Assembly: GCA_035491895.1 (NCBI GenBank)
Contig: DATJJY010000088.1
Coordinates: 20,177-84,176, forward strand
Origin: DASTHG01 sp035491895
GTDB lineage: Bacteria > Gemmatimonadota > Gemmatimonadetes > Gemmatimonadales > GWC2-71-9
Length of the DNA stretch: 64,000 bases
Direction: 5' to 3'
Both the position numbers and the translations under genes were made by a program. Shown in pieces: positions 1 to 8,004 of the stretch. Numbering within the stretch: the first letter of the stretch is position 1; every line of letters begins with the position of its first letter. The notes under the pieces were generated by a model. The model saw only the letters and a program-made list of their open reading frames with translations. It did no database searches and was not told the origin of the DNA.

Positions 1-391
1 GACGCTGCAGCAGCTGCTCGAGTCGGGGAAGTTCGACGCGACGCTGGAATCGTTCGTGACCGACCCGACGCCGTCCTCCTCGGTGCCGGCACTGTGGGGA
101 CGCGGCGGCCCGACCAACTACGGCCAATACAGCAACGAGAAGTTCGACGCACTGGTGCGCACCGCTTCGAGCTCCGCGACACAAGAAGCGGCGCAAACGG
201 CCTGGGAGGCGGCCTTCGCGGCGCTGGCCCAGGATCCTCCGGGCATCATGCTCTACGCCCTGGACAACTTCGCGGCCGTGAACCGCCGCGTGACGGACGT
301 CCACATCCAGCCCGACTCGTGGTGGGGCCTGGTGCGGACCTGGCGTATTCCGCCCAACCAGCTGACCGAGCGGGATCGCGCGGGGCGCTGA
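1..391 (+). CDS. ABC transporter peptide-binding protein, C-terminal part (partial at the window edge)
   Basis: The reading frame is open from base 2 and ends at TGA 389-391, giving about 129 residues of a longer protein whose start lies upstream. The content (a region around NYGQYSNEKFD and ending LVRTWRIPPNQL) fits the C-terminal lobe of family 5 periplasmic oligopeptide/dipeptide/nickel-binding proteins, which capture peptides and deliver them to the permease pair. The permease start codon GTG follows immediately at 392 with no gap, so the genes are co-transcribed. The substrate cannot be read from this fragment. Confidence 0.82.
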   Translation, partial: TLQQLLESGKFDATLESFVTDPTPSSSVPALWGRGGPTNYGQYSNEKFDALVRTASSSATQEAAQTAWEAAFAALAQDPPGIMLYALDNFAAVNRRVTDVHIQPDSWWGLVRTWRIPPNQLTERDRAGR

Positions 392-1363
392 GTGCGGGCG
401 TGGCTGTTGCGGCGGGTCGCCGCCGGGATCGCCATCGTCTTCGCCGCCGTCTCCCTCACCTTCGTCGCCATTCACCTGGCGCCTGGGCAGCCGTTCCTCC
501 CGCCGGACGAGCGGCCCATGGCGCCAGAGGTCGTCGCCCGGCTGCGGCGCAACTACGGGCTCGACCGGCCGCTCCCCGAGCAGTATCTGCGGTACTTCGT
601 CCAGCTGGCGCGCGGTGAGCTCGGGGAATCGTTCAGCCAAAGGCGTCCCGTCGCCCAAGCCATCGCCGACGCAGTACCCAACACCCTGCTCCTCACGACC
701 ACCGCCCTCGCCATCGATTTCACCCTCGGAATCCTGATCGGCCTGTTTCAGGCGGCGCGCGCCCGGCGCCGATCCGATGTAGCGCTCGCCAATGTCACCC
801 TCTTCTTCTATTCCCTCCCCACCTTCTGGCTTGCGCTCGTGTTGCAGCTCGTGTTCGCGCTCTGGCTCGGATGGTTCCCGACGGGGGGCGTCACCGAGTC
901 TGCGCTGTATGGCTCTCTGCCGTTGCTCGGCCGATTGGCGGACCGGCTCCGTCACCTCGTCCTTCCGGCGCTGACGCTGGGGCTCGTGGGAGCGGGTGGC
1001 ACGGCGCGATTCCAGCGGGCGGCATTGCTCGAAGCGCTGGGACACGAATACGTCAGGACTGCCCGCGCCAAGGGGCTCGCCGAACGGGCGGTGCTGGTCC
1101 GTCACGCCTGGCGCGACGCGCTGCTCCCGGTGATCTCGCTCGCCGGTGTCGCGCTGCCGTTTCTCCTGACCGGCGCGGTCCTCATCGAGACGGTGTTCTC
1201 CTGGCCGGGACTCGGCAAGCTCGCCGCCGACGCGATCAGCGCTCGCGACTATCCGCTCGTGCTTGCGACGACGCTGCTGGCGACGTGCGCGGTGGTGGCA
1301 GGCAGCTTCATCGCCGACGTGCTGACCGCCGTCGCCGACCCGCGCGTGCGGCTCACCGCGTGA
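392..1363 (+). CDS. dppB: Peptide ABC transporter permease, DppB/OppB type
   Basis: A 323-residue integral membrane protein of the usual family length. It has an N-terminal membrane segment (about residues 8-28), the family's periplasmic segment ending near GELGESF, then five further membrane segments. The EAA-type cytoplasmic loop is visible around EYVRTARAKGLAERAVLVRHAWRDA, which docks the ATPase subunits. The GTG start directly abuts the stop codon of the binding protein. It forms the heterodimeric inner-membrane channel with the next gene, with which it overlaps by 4 nt (GTGA). Whether the system is Dpp, Opp or Nik type is not decided by sequence alone. Confidence 0.92.
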   Translation: MRAWLLRRVAAGIAIVFAAVSLTFVAIHLAPGQPFLPPDERPMAPEVVARLRRNYGLDRPLPEQYLRYFVQLARGELGESFSQRRPVAQAIADAVPNTLLLTTTALAIDFTLGILIGLFQAARARRRSDVALANVTLFFYSLPTFWLALVLQLVFALWLGWFPTGGVTESALYGSLPLLGRLADRLRHLVLPALTLGLVGAGGTARFQRAALLEALGHEYVRTARAKGLAERAVLVRHAWRDALLPVISLAGVALPFLLTGAVLIETVFSWPGLGKLAADAISARDYPLVLATTLLATCAVVAGSFIADVLTAVADPRVRLTA

Positions 1364-2277
1364 CGGCGGCGACACTCTTCGCCCTGACGGTCGTCATCGT
1401 CGGGACGGGGGCGTTGGTGTCCTGGTGCCGCCGGCATCGCTGGGGCGATGCGGGTCGTCGCTTCTTCCGCCATCCGAGCGCCATTTGGGGGCTCGTCGTG
1501 CTGGTGTTCCTGGCGACCGTCGCGCTGTGCGCGCCGCTCCTCACTCCCTACCCCCCCTACGAGCAGATCCTGGCCCTGCAGGACCACCCGCCGACGTGGC
1601 TGCATCCCCTTGGGACCGATTTCTTCGGGCGCGACGTGTGGAGCCGGCTCGCGTACGGGGCCCGCGTCTCGCTCGGCGTCGGGACGCTCGGCATGCTCGT
1701 GGCCGTGACGCTGGGGGGGCTCGTCGGCGCCGCCGCGGGCTACTTCCGGGGGTGGACCGACGCGGTGTTGATGCGCTGCGTGGACGTGGGGTTGTCCATC
1801 CCGCGGATCTTCCTCGTGCTCGGCGCCATCGCCTTGTGGGGGAAGCTCGGCGTCGGCGCGCTGATCCTATTGCTCGGATTGACGGGGTGGTTCGCTACCA
1901 GCCGGATCGTGCGCTCGGACGTGATGAGTGTGCGCGAGCGACCGTACACCGATGCCGTGCGCGCGCTGGGCGCCCGGCCGTGGTGGATCATCGTGCGGCA
2001 CGTCCTGCCCAACAGCGCCGCCGCACTCATCGTCTCCGCGGCGCTCGGCATCGGCAACATGATGTTGCTCGAAGCGGGGCTGTCGTTCCTCGGCGCCGGG
2101 ATCCAGCCCCCCAATCCGAGCTGGGGGAACATGATCGCCGACGGCCGGGACCAGCTCGGCACGGCGCCGTGGGCCACGCTGTTCCCGGGTCTCGCGATCG
2201 CGTTCGCCGTCATGGCGCTCAACGCCACGGGCGACGCCCTGCGCGACGCGCTCGATCCGAAGACGCGGGAACGCTGA
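1360..2277 (+). CDS. dppC: Peptide ABC transporter permease, DppC/OppC type
   Basis: About 305 residues. The chosen GTG at 1360 overlaps the stop of the upstream permease (GTGA), a normal coupling arrangement; no better start is seen. An N-terminal membrane segment, the OppC-type motif LGTDFFGRDVWSRL near residue 80, then membrane segments and an EAA loop (YTDAVRALGARPWWIIVRHVLPN) identify the second permease. The conserved AGLSFLGAGIQPPNPSWG motif is present before the last membrane segments. It partners DppB in the inner membrane. After it the operon is interrupted by two unrelated genes before the ATPases. Confidence 0.92.
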   Translation: MTAATLFALTVVIVGTGALVSWCRRHRWGDAGRRFFRHPSAIWGLVVLVFLATVALCAPLLTPYPPYEQILALQDHPPTWLHPLGTDFFGRDVWSRLAYGARVSLGVGTLGMLVAVTLGGLVGAAAGYFRGWTDAVLMRCVDVGLSIPRIFLVLGAIALWGKLGVGALILLLGLTGWFATSRIVRSDVMSVRERPYTDAVRALGARPWWIIVRHVLPNSAAALIVSAALGIGNMMLLEAGLSFLGAGIQPPNPSWGNMIADGRDQLGTAPWATLFPGLAIAFAVMALNATGDALRDALDPKTRER

Positions 2278-2556
2278 CTCCTCACGGGAAGAGTGTGCGT
2301 CAGGACACGGCGCGCGTTCTGCAATGTCGCGCCTGCACATCACGCTCATCAGGCTGCTGCATCCCCACCGCATGACCCGCTGCCGTCATATCCAAACCGG
2401 CAAAATCCCTACTCGCCCTTCACACCGAAGTTGTGACCGGGATCACGCGGTTCGACCCGTATGACTGGCACTACAGTTGCCGCTGACCCCGACTGCGGTC
2501 TTCACCGACATCAAAGACGGCGCGGGGCCGTCTCACTTTGCAAGAGGAGTCCAGGT
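2278..2556 (+). promoter_or_regulatory. Intergenic region with a CRP-like palindrome upstream of the ZU5 lipoprotein
   Basis: A 279-nt non-coding stretch between the permease and the lipoprotein gene. The clearest signal is TGTGA-CCGGGA-TCACG at 2432-2447, matching the TGTGA-N6-TCACA form of CRP/FNR-family operators. A TTCGAC hexamer at 2451-2456 could be a weak -35, but no convincing -10 was found. A good Shine-Dalgarno (AAGAGGAG, 2542-2549) lies 7 nt before ATG 2557. No terminator with a T-tract is visible after the permease. An upstream in-frame ATG at 2461 exists but would be followed by non-secretory sequence. Confidence 0.4.
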
Positions 2557-3117
2557 ATGCGGTTCCCACGTTTCCTGGTCGTCGCGCCGACCGTCGCTGC
2601 TTTCGCGATCGCGGTATGGAGCTGCGGTCCCGATAATTCACCGACGGGCGTTGCGCCGACCGCCACCCCGGCCGTTTCGGGCGACCTGGTCGGCGGTGTC
2701 GTCGGCGGCGTCACGAACCTCGCGGGCAACCTCGGGCTCTTGAAGTGCACGCCCCTGCCCTACGTGAAAAGCACCGCGCTGATCGGGTCGGCGGGTGGGA
2801 GTCTCCAGATCGGCCAGTATTCGCTCCGCGTGCCGGCCGGAGCCCTGTCACAGTCGGTGCAGATCACAGGCGAGGAGCTGTCGGACACCGTCAACTCCGT
2901 GCGGTTCTCTCCGGAGGGCCTGCGGTTCGCCAAGCCGGCGACTCTGACGATGACGTACGCGAACTGCAGCCTGCTCGGCATCATCCTGCCGAAGCAGATC
3001 GCCTACACGACCGATAAGCTGCAGATCCTCAGCTTCCTGGTGTCACTGGACAACGTGCTGTCGAAGACGGTGACGGGCCAGGTCAACCACTTCTCGCGGT
3101 ACGCCGTGGCCTGGTAG
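2557..3117 (+). CDS. Secreted lipoprotein with ZU5-like domain
   Basis: 186 residues from ATG 2557, chosen because of the strong upstream Shine-Dalgarno and because the protein then begins with a signal peptide (residues 1-22) ending at a lipobox-like VWSC (Cys23). After a low-complexity Thr/Pro/Gly linker the body contains GGSLQIGQYSLRVPAGAL and a beta-rich stretch of the kind found in ZU5 domains, which often occur in secreted proteins of Gemmatimonadota. It is probably anchored to a membrane facing the periplasm or the surface. It sits between the permease and ATPase genes of the peptide importer, but nothing shows that it belongs to the transporter. Function unknown. Confidence 0.8.
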   Translation: MRFPRFLVVAPTVAAFAIAVWSCGPDNSPTGVAPTATPAVSGDLVGGVVGGVTNLAGNLGLLKCTPLPYVKSTALIGSAGGSLQIGQYSLRVPAGALSQSVQITGEELSDTVNSVRFSPEGLRFAKPATLTMTYANCSLLGIILPKQIAYTTDKLQILSFLVSLDNVLSKTVTGQVNHFSRYAVAW

Positions 3118-3164
3118 ATCCGGTGGAGCTGCCGCGTCCCCCCGGCGCACGGGGAACCCCCTCG

Positions 3165-4739
3165 ATGTCGTCATATCGGACGGCCGATCTGCTGCACGAA
3201 GCGCGGACGTTCGAGCGGTCGGGGTGCGTGACGGAAGCGATGCAGTATTACCTGGCGGCAGTGGACGCCGCGCAGCGCAACGGCGAGTGGGCACTCCAGG
3301 CCGAGGCGCTGCGGCGGGTGGCGGTCCTGCACCATCACCGCAGTGAGCCGGACGCGGCGCGCGCCGCCGTTCAGCGCAGCTTCGACGTGGCGACGCGGGC
3401 GTCCGACGACGTACTCGCCGCCGAAGCGCTGAACGTGCTCGGCGGCTTTGCGCTCGAAGGCGACGACCTGCAGGGGGCCCGCGAGACATTCCTGCGGGCC
3501 CTCGCGCTGGGCGGCCGCTCGCCCGAGCTGCAGGCCCGCCTCGAGCAGAACCTCGGCATTCTCGCCAACGTGCAGGGCGATCTCGACGCGGCGTTGGAGC
3601 ACTACCGCCGTTCCCTCGCGGCCTATCGCGCCTCCGGCAACGAGGCGGGGTGTGCGCTCGCGTTTCACAACCTCGGCATGATCAGCGCGGATCGGCGCCA
3701 GTGGGACGAGGCCGACGATTACTTCGACCAGAGCCTGGCGATCGCGCGGGCGATCGGGGACGTGCGGCTGCAGGGTCTTTGCCAGCTCAATCACGCGGAG
3801 GTCCACCTCGCGCGCCAGCGCTTCGAGCAGGCGATGTCGGGTGCCGAGTCGGCGCTCGCCGTCTTCGATCGGCTGGGCGCGCTGCTCGACAAGGCCGACG
3901 CCTACCGGGTCATCGGGACGGTGTACCGCGAGACGGGCCGGCCGGCGCTGGCGGATGCGCGCCTGCGGGCCGCCATCGAGCTCGCCGGCAAGACCGGGTC
4001 GGTCCTGAGCGAGGCGGAAGCCTCGCGCGAGCTGGCGCTCCTGTACCAGACAATGGGACGGAACCAGGACGCGCTGCGGCTCCTGAATACCGCCCACACG
4101 CTGTTCGGCCGTCTCGACGCGCGGGTGGAGCTGGGCGACGTCAGTGGCCGCGTAGCGCGCCTGGAAGAGACGTACCTCGCGCTGGTGCGGGACTGGGGGC
4201 AGTCGATCGAATCGTCGGACAGCTACACGTTCGGCCACTGCGAGCGCGTCGCCAGCTACGCCGCCGAACTGGCGGCGACCCTGGGGCTGGACGATCATCA
4301 GCGCACCACCGTGCGCGTGGGCGCCTACCTGCACGACGTCGGCAAGATCCGCGTCGCCCACGAAATCCTCAACAAGCCGGGGCGGCTGACGCCGGAAGAA
4401 TTCGACGTCATCAAGATGCACCCGATCTGGGGCATCGAGCTGCTCGACGCCGTCGAATTCCCCTGGGACATCAAACCGATCATCCGCTGGCACCACGAGA
4501 AGCACGACGGCACGGGGTACCCGGACCGGCTGCGCGGCGAGGAGATTCCGCTCAATGCCCAGATCATCGGAATCGTGGACGTGTACGACGCGCTCACGAC
4601 CACACGCAGCTATCGCCCCGCGATGACGCACGACGAGGCGCTGGCCGAGATGAGCAGGTGCCGTCACTGGTGGCGGCCCGAGGTGTACGACGCCTTCATG
4701 CGTGTCGTGAGCCGCCCCGTCGCTGCACCGGCCGCCTAG
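3165..4739 (+). CDS. TPR-repeat protein with C-terminal HD-GYP (c-di-GMP phosphodiesterase) domain
   Basis: 524 residues from ATG 3165; a GTG at 3123 in frame would add 14 residues. Residues about 1-345 are tetratricopeptide-like helical repeats (repeated A..Y..AL.. spacing). The C-terminal domain begins at His358 (HCERV), has the HD pair in HDVGKI at 390-395 and the diagnostic HHExxDGxGYP motif at 443-453. HD-GYP domains hydrolyse cyclic di-GMP, and the metal-binding residues are all present, so an active cytoplasmic enzyme is expected. There is no membrane segment or receiver domain; the TPR half presumably binds a protein partner or relays a signal. It lies between peptide-importer subunit genes, suggesting shared expression. 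Confidence 0.9.
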   Translation: MSSYRTADLLHEARTFERSGCVTEAMQYYLAAVDAAQRNGEWALQAEALRRVAVLHHHRSEPDAARAAVQRSFDVATRASDDVLAAEALNVLGGFALEGDDLQGARETFLRALALGGRSPELQARLEQNLGILANVQGDLDAALEHYRRSLAAYRASGNEAGCALAFHNLGMISADRRQWDEADDYFDQSLAIARAIGDVRLQGLCQLNHAEVHLARQRFEQAMSGAESALAVFDRLGALLDKADAYRVIGTVYRETGRPALADARLRAAIELAGKTGSVLSEAEASRELALLYQTMGRNQDALRLLNTAHTLFGRLDARVELGDVSGRVARLEETYLALVRDWGQSIESSDSYTFGHCERVASYAAELAATLGLDDHQRTTVRVGAYLHDVGKIRVAHEILNKPGRLTPEEFDVIKMHPIWGIELLDAVEFPWDIKPIIRWHHEKHDGTGYPDRLRGEEIPLNAQIIGIVDVYDALTTTRSYRPAMTHDEALAEMSRCRHWWRPEVYDAFMRVVSRPVAAPAA

Positions 4740-4762
4740 CGGCCCGCTCCACTCTCCAGCGT

Positions 4763-4776
4763 TATCTTGTGACGCG
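4763..4776 (+). promoter_or_regulatory. Candidate -10 element (TATCTT) 8 nt before the ATG of dppD
   Basis: TATCTT at 4763-4768 is followed by 8 nt and then ATG 4777. No Shine-Dalgarno is visible in the interval, so transcription could begin at or next to the start codon, giving a leaderless mRNA. No TTGACA-like -35 is seen at 17 nt. The same hexamer and spacing occur before lipA. Confidence 0.4.
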
Positions 4777-5781
4777 ATGCCCGATCCGGTGCTTCGCGTC
4801 CACGATCTCAAGACGTATTTCGTCACCGACCGCGGCAGCGGCACCGCACGCGCCGTGGACGGAGTCTCGTTCGACCTCTACCCGGGCGAGACGCTGGGGA
4901 TCGTGGGCGAATCGGGGTGCGGCAAGACGGTCATGTCGCTCTCGATCCTGCGCCTCATCCCCGAGCCCCCGGGCCATATCCTTCCCGGCAGCTTCATCGA
5001 GTTCGAGAACCACAACCTCCTGACGCTCCCACCACGCGAGCTGCGGGCGGTGCGCGGCAACCGGATCGCGATGGTGTTTCAGGAGCCGATGACCTCGCTC
5101 AATCCGGTCCTGACGATCGGCCATCAAGTCGCCGAAGCTGCGCTGGTACACCAGAAACTGTCCCGCAGCGACGCGCGCACGCGAGCCATCGACCTGCTGC
5201 GCCTCGTCGGCATCCCCGACCCCGAGACGCGCGTCGACGACTACCCCCACCAGCTGTCGGGGGGGATGCGCCAGCGCGCCATGATCGCCATGGCGCTGAT
5301 CTGTCACCCGCAGATCCTCATCGCCGACGAGCCCACCACGGCGCTGGACGTCACGATCCAGGCGCAGATTCTCGACCTGCTCGGCCGGCTGCGGCGCGAG
5401 CTGAACATGGCGGTGCTGTTGATCACGCACGACCTCGGTGTGGTCGCCGGGTCGGCCGACCGCGTGGTGGTGATGTACGCCGGCCAGGTCGTCGAGAGCG
5501 CCACGACGCGCGCGCTGTTCGCGAGCCCGCAACACCCCTACACCGAAGGTCTGCTCGCTTCCATCCCGCGCATCGACGCGCCGCGCGAGCGGCTGCACAG
5601 CATTCCGGGATCGGTCCCCCCGGCCACGGCGTGGCCCGCAGGGTGCCGCTTTCATCCGCGCTGCCCCTACGCCTGGGACAAGTGCCGCACCGCAGAGCCG
5701 CCCCTGCTCGACGCGGGGACCGGCGGCCACACCGCACGGTGCTGGCTCGTCGCCGAGCCGGCGCGCCGGACGGGACGGTGA
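4777..5781 (+). CDS. dppD: Peptide ABC transporter ATP-binding protein, DppD/OppD type
   Basis: 334 residues, normal for the family. Walker A GESGCGKT at residues 44-51, ABC signature LSGGMRQR near 160-167 and Walker B IADEPTTALD with Asp184-Glu185 are all intact. The C-terminal oligopeptide/dipeptide-type extension contains the cysteine-rich CRFHPRCPYAWDKC motif, which in Dpp-type ATPases can hold an iron-sulfur cluster. It energises the permeases encoded at 392-2277 from the cytoplasmic side. It overlaps the next ATPase gene by 4 nt (GTGA). Possible leaderless transcription is noted separately. Confidence 0.94.
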   Translation: MPDPVLRVHDLKTYFVTDRGSGTARAVDGVSFDLYPGETLGIVGESGCGKTVMSLSILRLIPEPPGHILPGSFIEFENHNLLTLPPRELRAVRGNRIAMVFQEPMTSLNPVLTIGHQVAEAALVHQKLSRSDARTRAIDLLRLVGIPDPETRVDDYPHQLSGGMRQRAMIAMALICHPQILIADEPTTALDVTIQAQILDLLGRLRRELNMAVLLITHDLGVVAGSADRVVVMYAGQVVESATTRALFASPQHPYTEGLLASIPRIDAPRERLHSIPGSVPPATAWPAGCRFHPRCPYAWDKCRTAEPPLLDAGTGGHTARCWLVAEPARRTGR

Positions 5782-6770
5782 CCGACCCCCTCGTCGACGT
5801 CCGCGCCCTCGTCAAGCACTACGCGCGCCAGCGCGCCTGGCTCGGGCTCGGCCGCGCGCGCAACGCCGTGCGCGCCGTCGATGGCGTCTCGTTCGCGATC
5901 CCCGCGGGGAAGACGCTCGGCCTCGTGGGGGAATCGGGATCGGGGAAGACCACGGTCGCGCGCACCCTGTTGCGGCTGACCGAGCCGACATCGGGCTCGT
6001 TCCGGCTCGACGGCACGGAGGTGTTCGGACTCCGGGCCACACCGCTGCGCGCGCTGCGCCGCAGGATGCAGATCGTCTTTCAGGACCCGTACGGGTCGCT
6101 CAACCCGCGCATGACGGTGCGGCAGACGTTGCGCGAGCCGCTCGCGATCCATCGGCTCGTTCCGAAGGCGGAGCGCGACGCGCGCGTGCACGCGCTGCTC
6201 GGGGAGGTCGGCCTCGACCAGACGCTCGCGGACCAGTACCCGCACGAGCTGTCCGGCGGCCAGCGTCAGCGCGTCGGCATCGCCCGGGCGCTGTCGGTCG
6301 AGCCGGCGTTTCTGGTGTGCGATGAGCCGGTCTCGGCGCTCGACGTCTCGGTACAGGCACAGGTGCTCAATCTGCTGGCGGATCTGCAGCGCGCCCGCGG
6401 CCTGACGTACCTCTTCATCGCGCACGACCTGGCGGTCGTGAAGCACATCGCGGACGACGTCGCGGTGATGTACCTGGGGCGCATCGTGGAGCGCGCCCCG
6501 CGCGCGGCGGTGTACAGCCTGCCGCGCCACCCGTACACCCGCTCACTGCTCTCCGCGATCCCCGTCCCGGACCCGACTGCCACTCCGCAGCGGATCATTC
6601 TCCAGGGCGACGTCCCCTCCCCGGCCGATCCACCGGCCGGGTGTCCGTTCCACCCCCGCTGCCCCCATCCTCGCAAGACCGACCGCTGCCGGACCGAGCC
6701 GCCGGCGCTGCGTGAGGTGACTCCCGGTCACCTGGCGGCGTGTCATTTCGCCGAGGATCCGATGCGCTGA
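5778..6770 (+). CDS. dppF: Peptide ABC transporter ATP-binding protein, DppF/OppF type
   Basis: 330 residues from GTG 5778, which overlaps the dppD stop codon; this start gives the family's usual N-terminus (VDVRALVKHY). Walker A GESGSGKTT begins near residue 51, the signature is LSGGQRQRVGIARAL, Walker B is LVCDEPVSALD, and the H-loop is in FIAHDLAVV. The C-terminus again carries a CPFHPRCP-type cysteine motif. It forms the ATPase heterodimer with DppD. It ends 4 nt before the stop of the convergent membrane-protein gene; no separate terminator is visible. Confidence 0.94.
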   Translation: MTDPLVDVRALVKHYARQRAWLGLGRARNAVRAVDGVSFAIPAGKTLGLVGESGSGKTTVARTLLRLTEPTSGSFRLDGTEVFGLRATPLRALRRRMQIVFQDPYGSLNPRMTVRQTLREPLAIHRLVPKAERDARVHALLGEVGLDQTLADQYPHELSGGQRQRVGIARALSVEPAFLVCDEPVSALDVSVQAQVLNLLADLQRARGLTYLFIAHDLAVVKHIADDVAVMYLGRIVERAPRAAVYSLPRHPYTRSLLSAIPVPDPTATPQRIILQGDVPSPADPPAGCPFHPRCPHPRKTDRCRTEPPALREVTPGHLAACHFAEDPMR

Positions 6771-6774
6771 CAAA

Positions 6775-7320
6775 CTAGCCGCTGTGCGCGACGATCGGCG
6801 CAGCGGACAGCGTCTGCACTTCCGTCAGGACGCCGAGCAGCCACCCCGCCGTCACCACCCACCCGCCGGCCTGCACACCCCCCTGCCGCAGGAACACGAT
6901 CAGGAAGGCCACCTCCGGCACGCCCACCGCCGTCAGTAGCAGGAGCGGCAGGCGCGCGGCCTTGGTCCCGCGCCGCTGCTGCCACACGATGAGCACGCCC
7001 GTCACCACGAGCGCGACAGCGGTTTCGATCGGACCAGGCGAGCCGTCCCGCTTCGTGACCGCGAAGGCGAGGTAGCCGCCGACCAACCCGAAGTAGACGA
7101 CTCGGAAGATGCCGTGCAACACAGCGGCGTTGCGCTCGTGAAACGTGTGGAGCGGAGGGACCAGCGTGTGCAGGACATAGATCACCGTCGCGAGCACCGG
7201 TATCCCAAGGAAGAGGATAGAGGGGAGCTCGTGCCAGACGCCCGTGATCGGCCTGACATCGCAGGCATAGGGGAGGCAGAGGCCCACCAGCAGGAGCAGC
7301 GCGGCGAGCTTTTTCAGCAT
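6775..7320 (-). CDS. Small integral membrane protein, unknown function
   Basis: 181 residues starting with a hydrophobic MLKKLAALLLLVGLCLPYAC segment, with about five predicted membrane helices separated by short charged loops (for example around residue 95 and around the QQRRGTKAAR loop). There is no recognised domain. The start is supported by a GGAGA Shine-Dalgarno just upstream on the minus strand. The first segment could be a lipoprotein-type signal (PYAC) or simply the first helix. It stands alone, convergent with the peptide importer and divergent from the RAYT element. Confidence 0.75.
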   Translation of the reverse strand: MLKKLAALLLLVGLCLPYACDVRPITGVWHELPSILFLGIPVLATVIYVLHTLVPPLHTFHERNAAVLHGIFRVVYFGLVGGYLAFAVTKRDGSPGPIETAVALVVTGVLIVWQQRRGTKAARLPLLLLTAVGVPEVAFLIVFLRQGGVQAGGWVVTAGWLLGVLTEVQTLSAAPIVAHSG

Positions 7321-7428
7321 GAATCATCTCCAAGCACCGAAGGATGAATTTGGACCATGGCGAGTAATTCTGATGTCGAAGTCGCAATTGGCAAATGGAA
7401 GATTAGAACGCTGGCCATTGCTAGTTAA

Positions 7429-7448
7429 CCCCGGGCTGACGCCCGGGG
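7429..7448. repeat. REP-like palindrome, upstream copy
   Basis: An 8-bp GC-only stem CCCCGGGC / GCCCGGGG around a TGAC loop (7437-7440), extendable by an A/T pair. Its reverse complement has loop GTCA, so relative to the two copies downstream of the transposase it is in inverted orientation. It lies 43 nt before the transposase ATG. Confidence 0.75.
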
Positions 7449-7491
7449 TCGGGTGAACCACAGCTGGGATGAGGAGACAAGTCGACATCGA

Positions 7492-7899
7492 ATGTCAAAT
7501 CATCATGCATATCAGATGTACGCCCACATTACCTGGCATACTTGGCAACGAGTGCCTTGCGTCAATCGTCCAGCCGCGATCGACGTGGACCGCGCTGTGG
7601 CGAACTCGTCCCGTGATACTGGTGTGCACGTTCTGAAGAGTGCAGTACTATCCGATCACGTACATCTGCTGGTGGCCTTTCGACCGGACATTCGGCTCGC
7701 GGACTTCGTCAGGCTCGCCAAGAGCCGATCGTCGACTATGGCAAACCGCCGGATCTTCGGCGCTGTCAAATGGGCGAGAGGGTATTACGTCGCCACAGTC
7801 AACAGAGGCGACCTTGTCAGGTTGAGGCATTACCTCGCAAGACAGTTCGAAAGGCATCCCAACCGAATCCCGAGAGATCCCAGACACCAACCCCGTTGA
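7492..7899 (+). CDS. REP-associated tyrosine transposase (RAYT, IS200-like Y1 transposase)
   Basis: 135 residues from ATG 7492, preceded by GAGGAG; an in-frame GTG at 7453 would start inside the flanking hairpin region and is less likely. The HUH motif of Y1 transposases is clear in SDHVHLLV, and a downstream WARGYYVATV segment provides the candidate catalytic tyrosines, followed by the C-terminal YLARQFERHP typical of this group. RAYTs nick single-stranded REP hairpins and are thought to spread them. The protein is somewhat short for the family but no frameshift is evident. AT content is higher than in neighbouring genes, and it is flanked by three matching hairpins, which supports a functional RAYT/REP unit. 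Confidence 0.9.
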   Translation: MSNHHAYQMYAHITWHTWQRVPCVNRPAAIDVDRAVANSSRDTGVHVLKSAVLSDHVHLLVAFRPDIRLADFVRLAKSRSSTMANRRIFGAVKWARGYYVATVNRGDLVRLRHYLARQFERHPNRIPRDPRHQPR

Positions 7900-7907
7900 G
7901 GCTCACC

Positions 7908-7933
7908 TGACCCCGGGCGTAAGCCCGGGGTCA
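7908..7933. repeat. REP-like palindrome, first downstream copy
   Basis: A perfect 11-bp stem, TGACCCCGGGC paired with GCCCGGGGTCA, closed by a GTAA tetraloop at 7919-7922 (a GNRA-type loop if transcribed). It begins 8 nt after the transposase stop codon. Confidence 0.8.
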
Positions 7934-7958
7934 ACTGGATGAGAGCCGGACCTGGAGT

Positions 7959-7978
7959 CCCCGGGCGCAAGCCCGGGG
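7959..7978. repeat. REP-like palindrome, second downstream copy
   Basis: The same 8-bp stem CCCCGGGC / GCCCGGGG with a GCAA tetraloop (7967-7970), in the same orientation as the copy at 7908-7933 and 26 nt after it, forming a pair. It also lies about 26 nt beyond the stop of the minus-strand POT gene and could act in 3'-end protection there. Confidence 0.78.
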
Positions 7979-8004
7979 TTTATCGAGGGAGGGGCCCGAA
8001 CTCC

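Noticed and set aside
871..1359. Long upstream extension of the DppC reading frame
   Set aside because: It overlaps DppB in another frame and is Arg/Pro-rich noise typical of high-GC shadows; the GTG at 1360 with 4-nt overlap is the natural start.
6718..6733. GGTGA-CTCCC-GGTCACC palindrome as a CRP-type operator
   Set aside because: It lies inside the dppF coding region with a different spacing and is best explained by chance in GC-rich codons.
4777..6770. Assigning the importer to nickel or to a specific peptide
   Set aside because: Only part of the binding protein is present and no regulator or substrate enzyme gene decides it.
7429..7978. Rho-independent terminators at the GC-rich hairpins
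   Set aside because: No T-tracts follow; three near-identical hairpins in a defined orientation around a RAYT fit REP sequences better.
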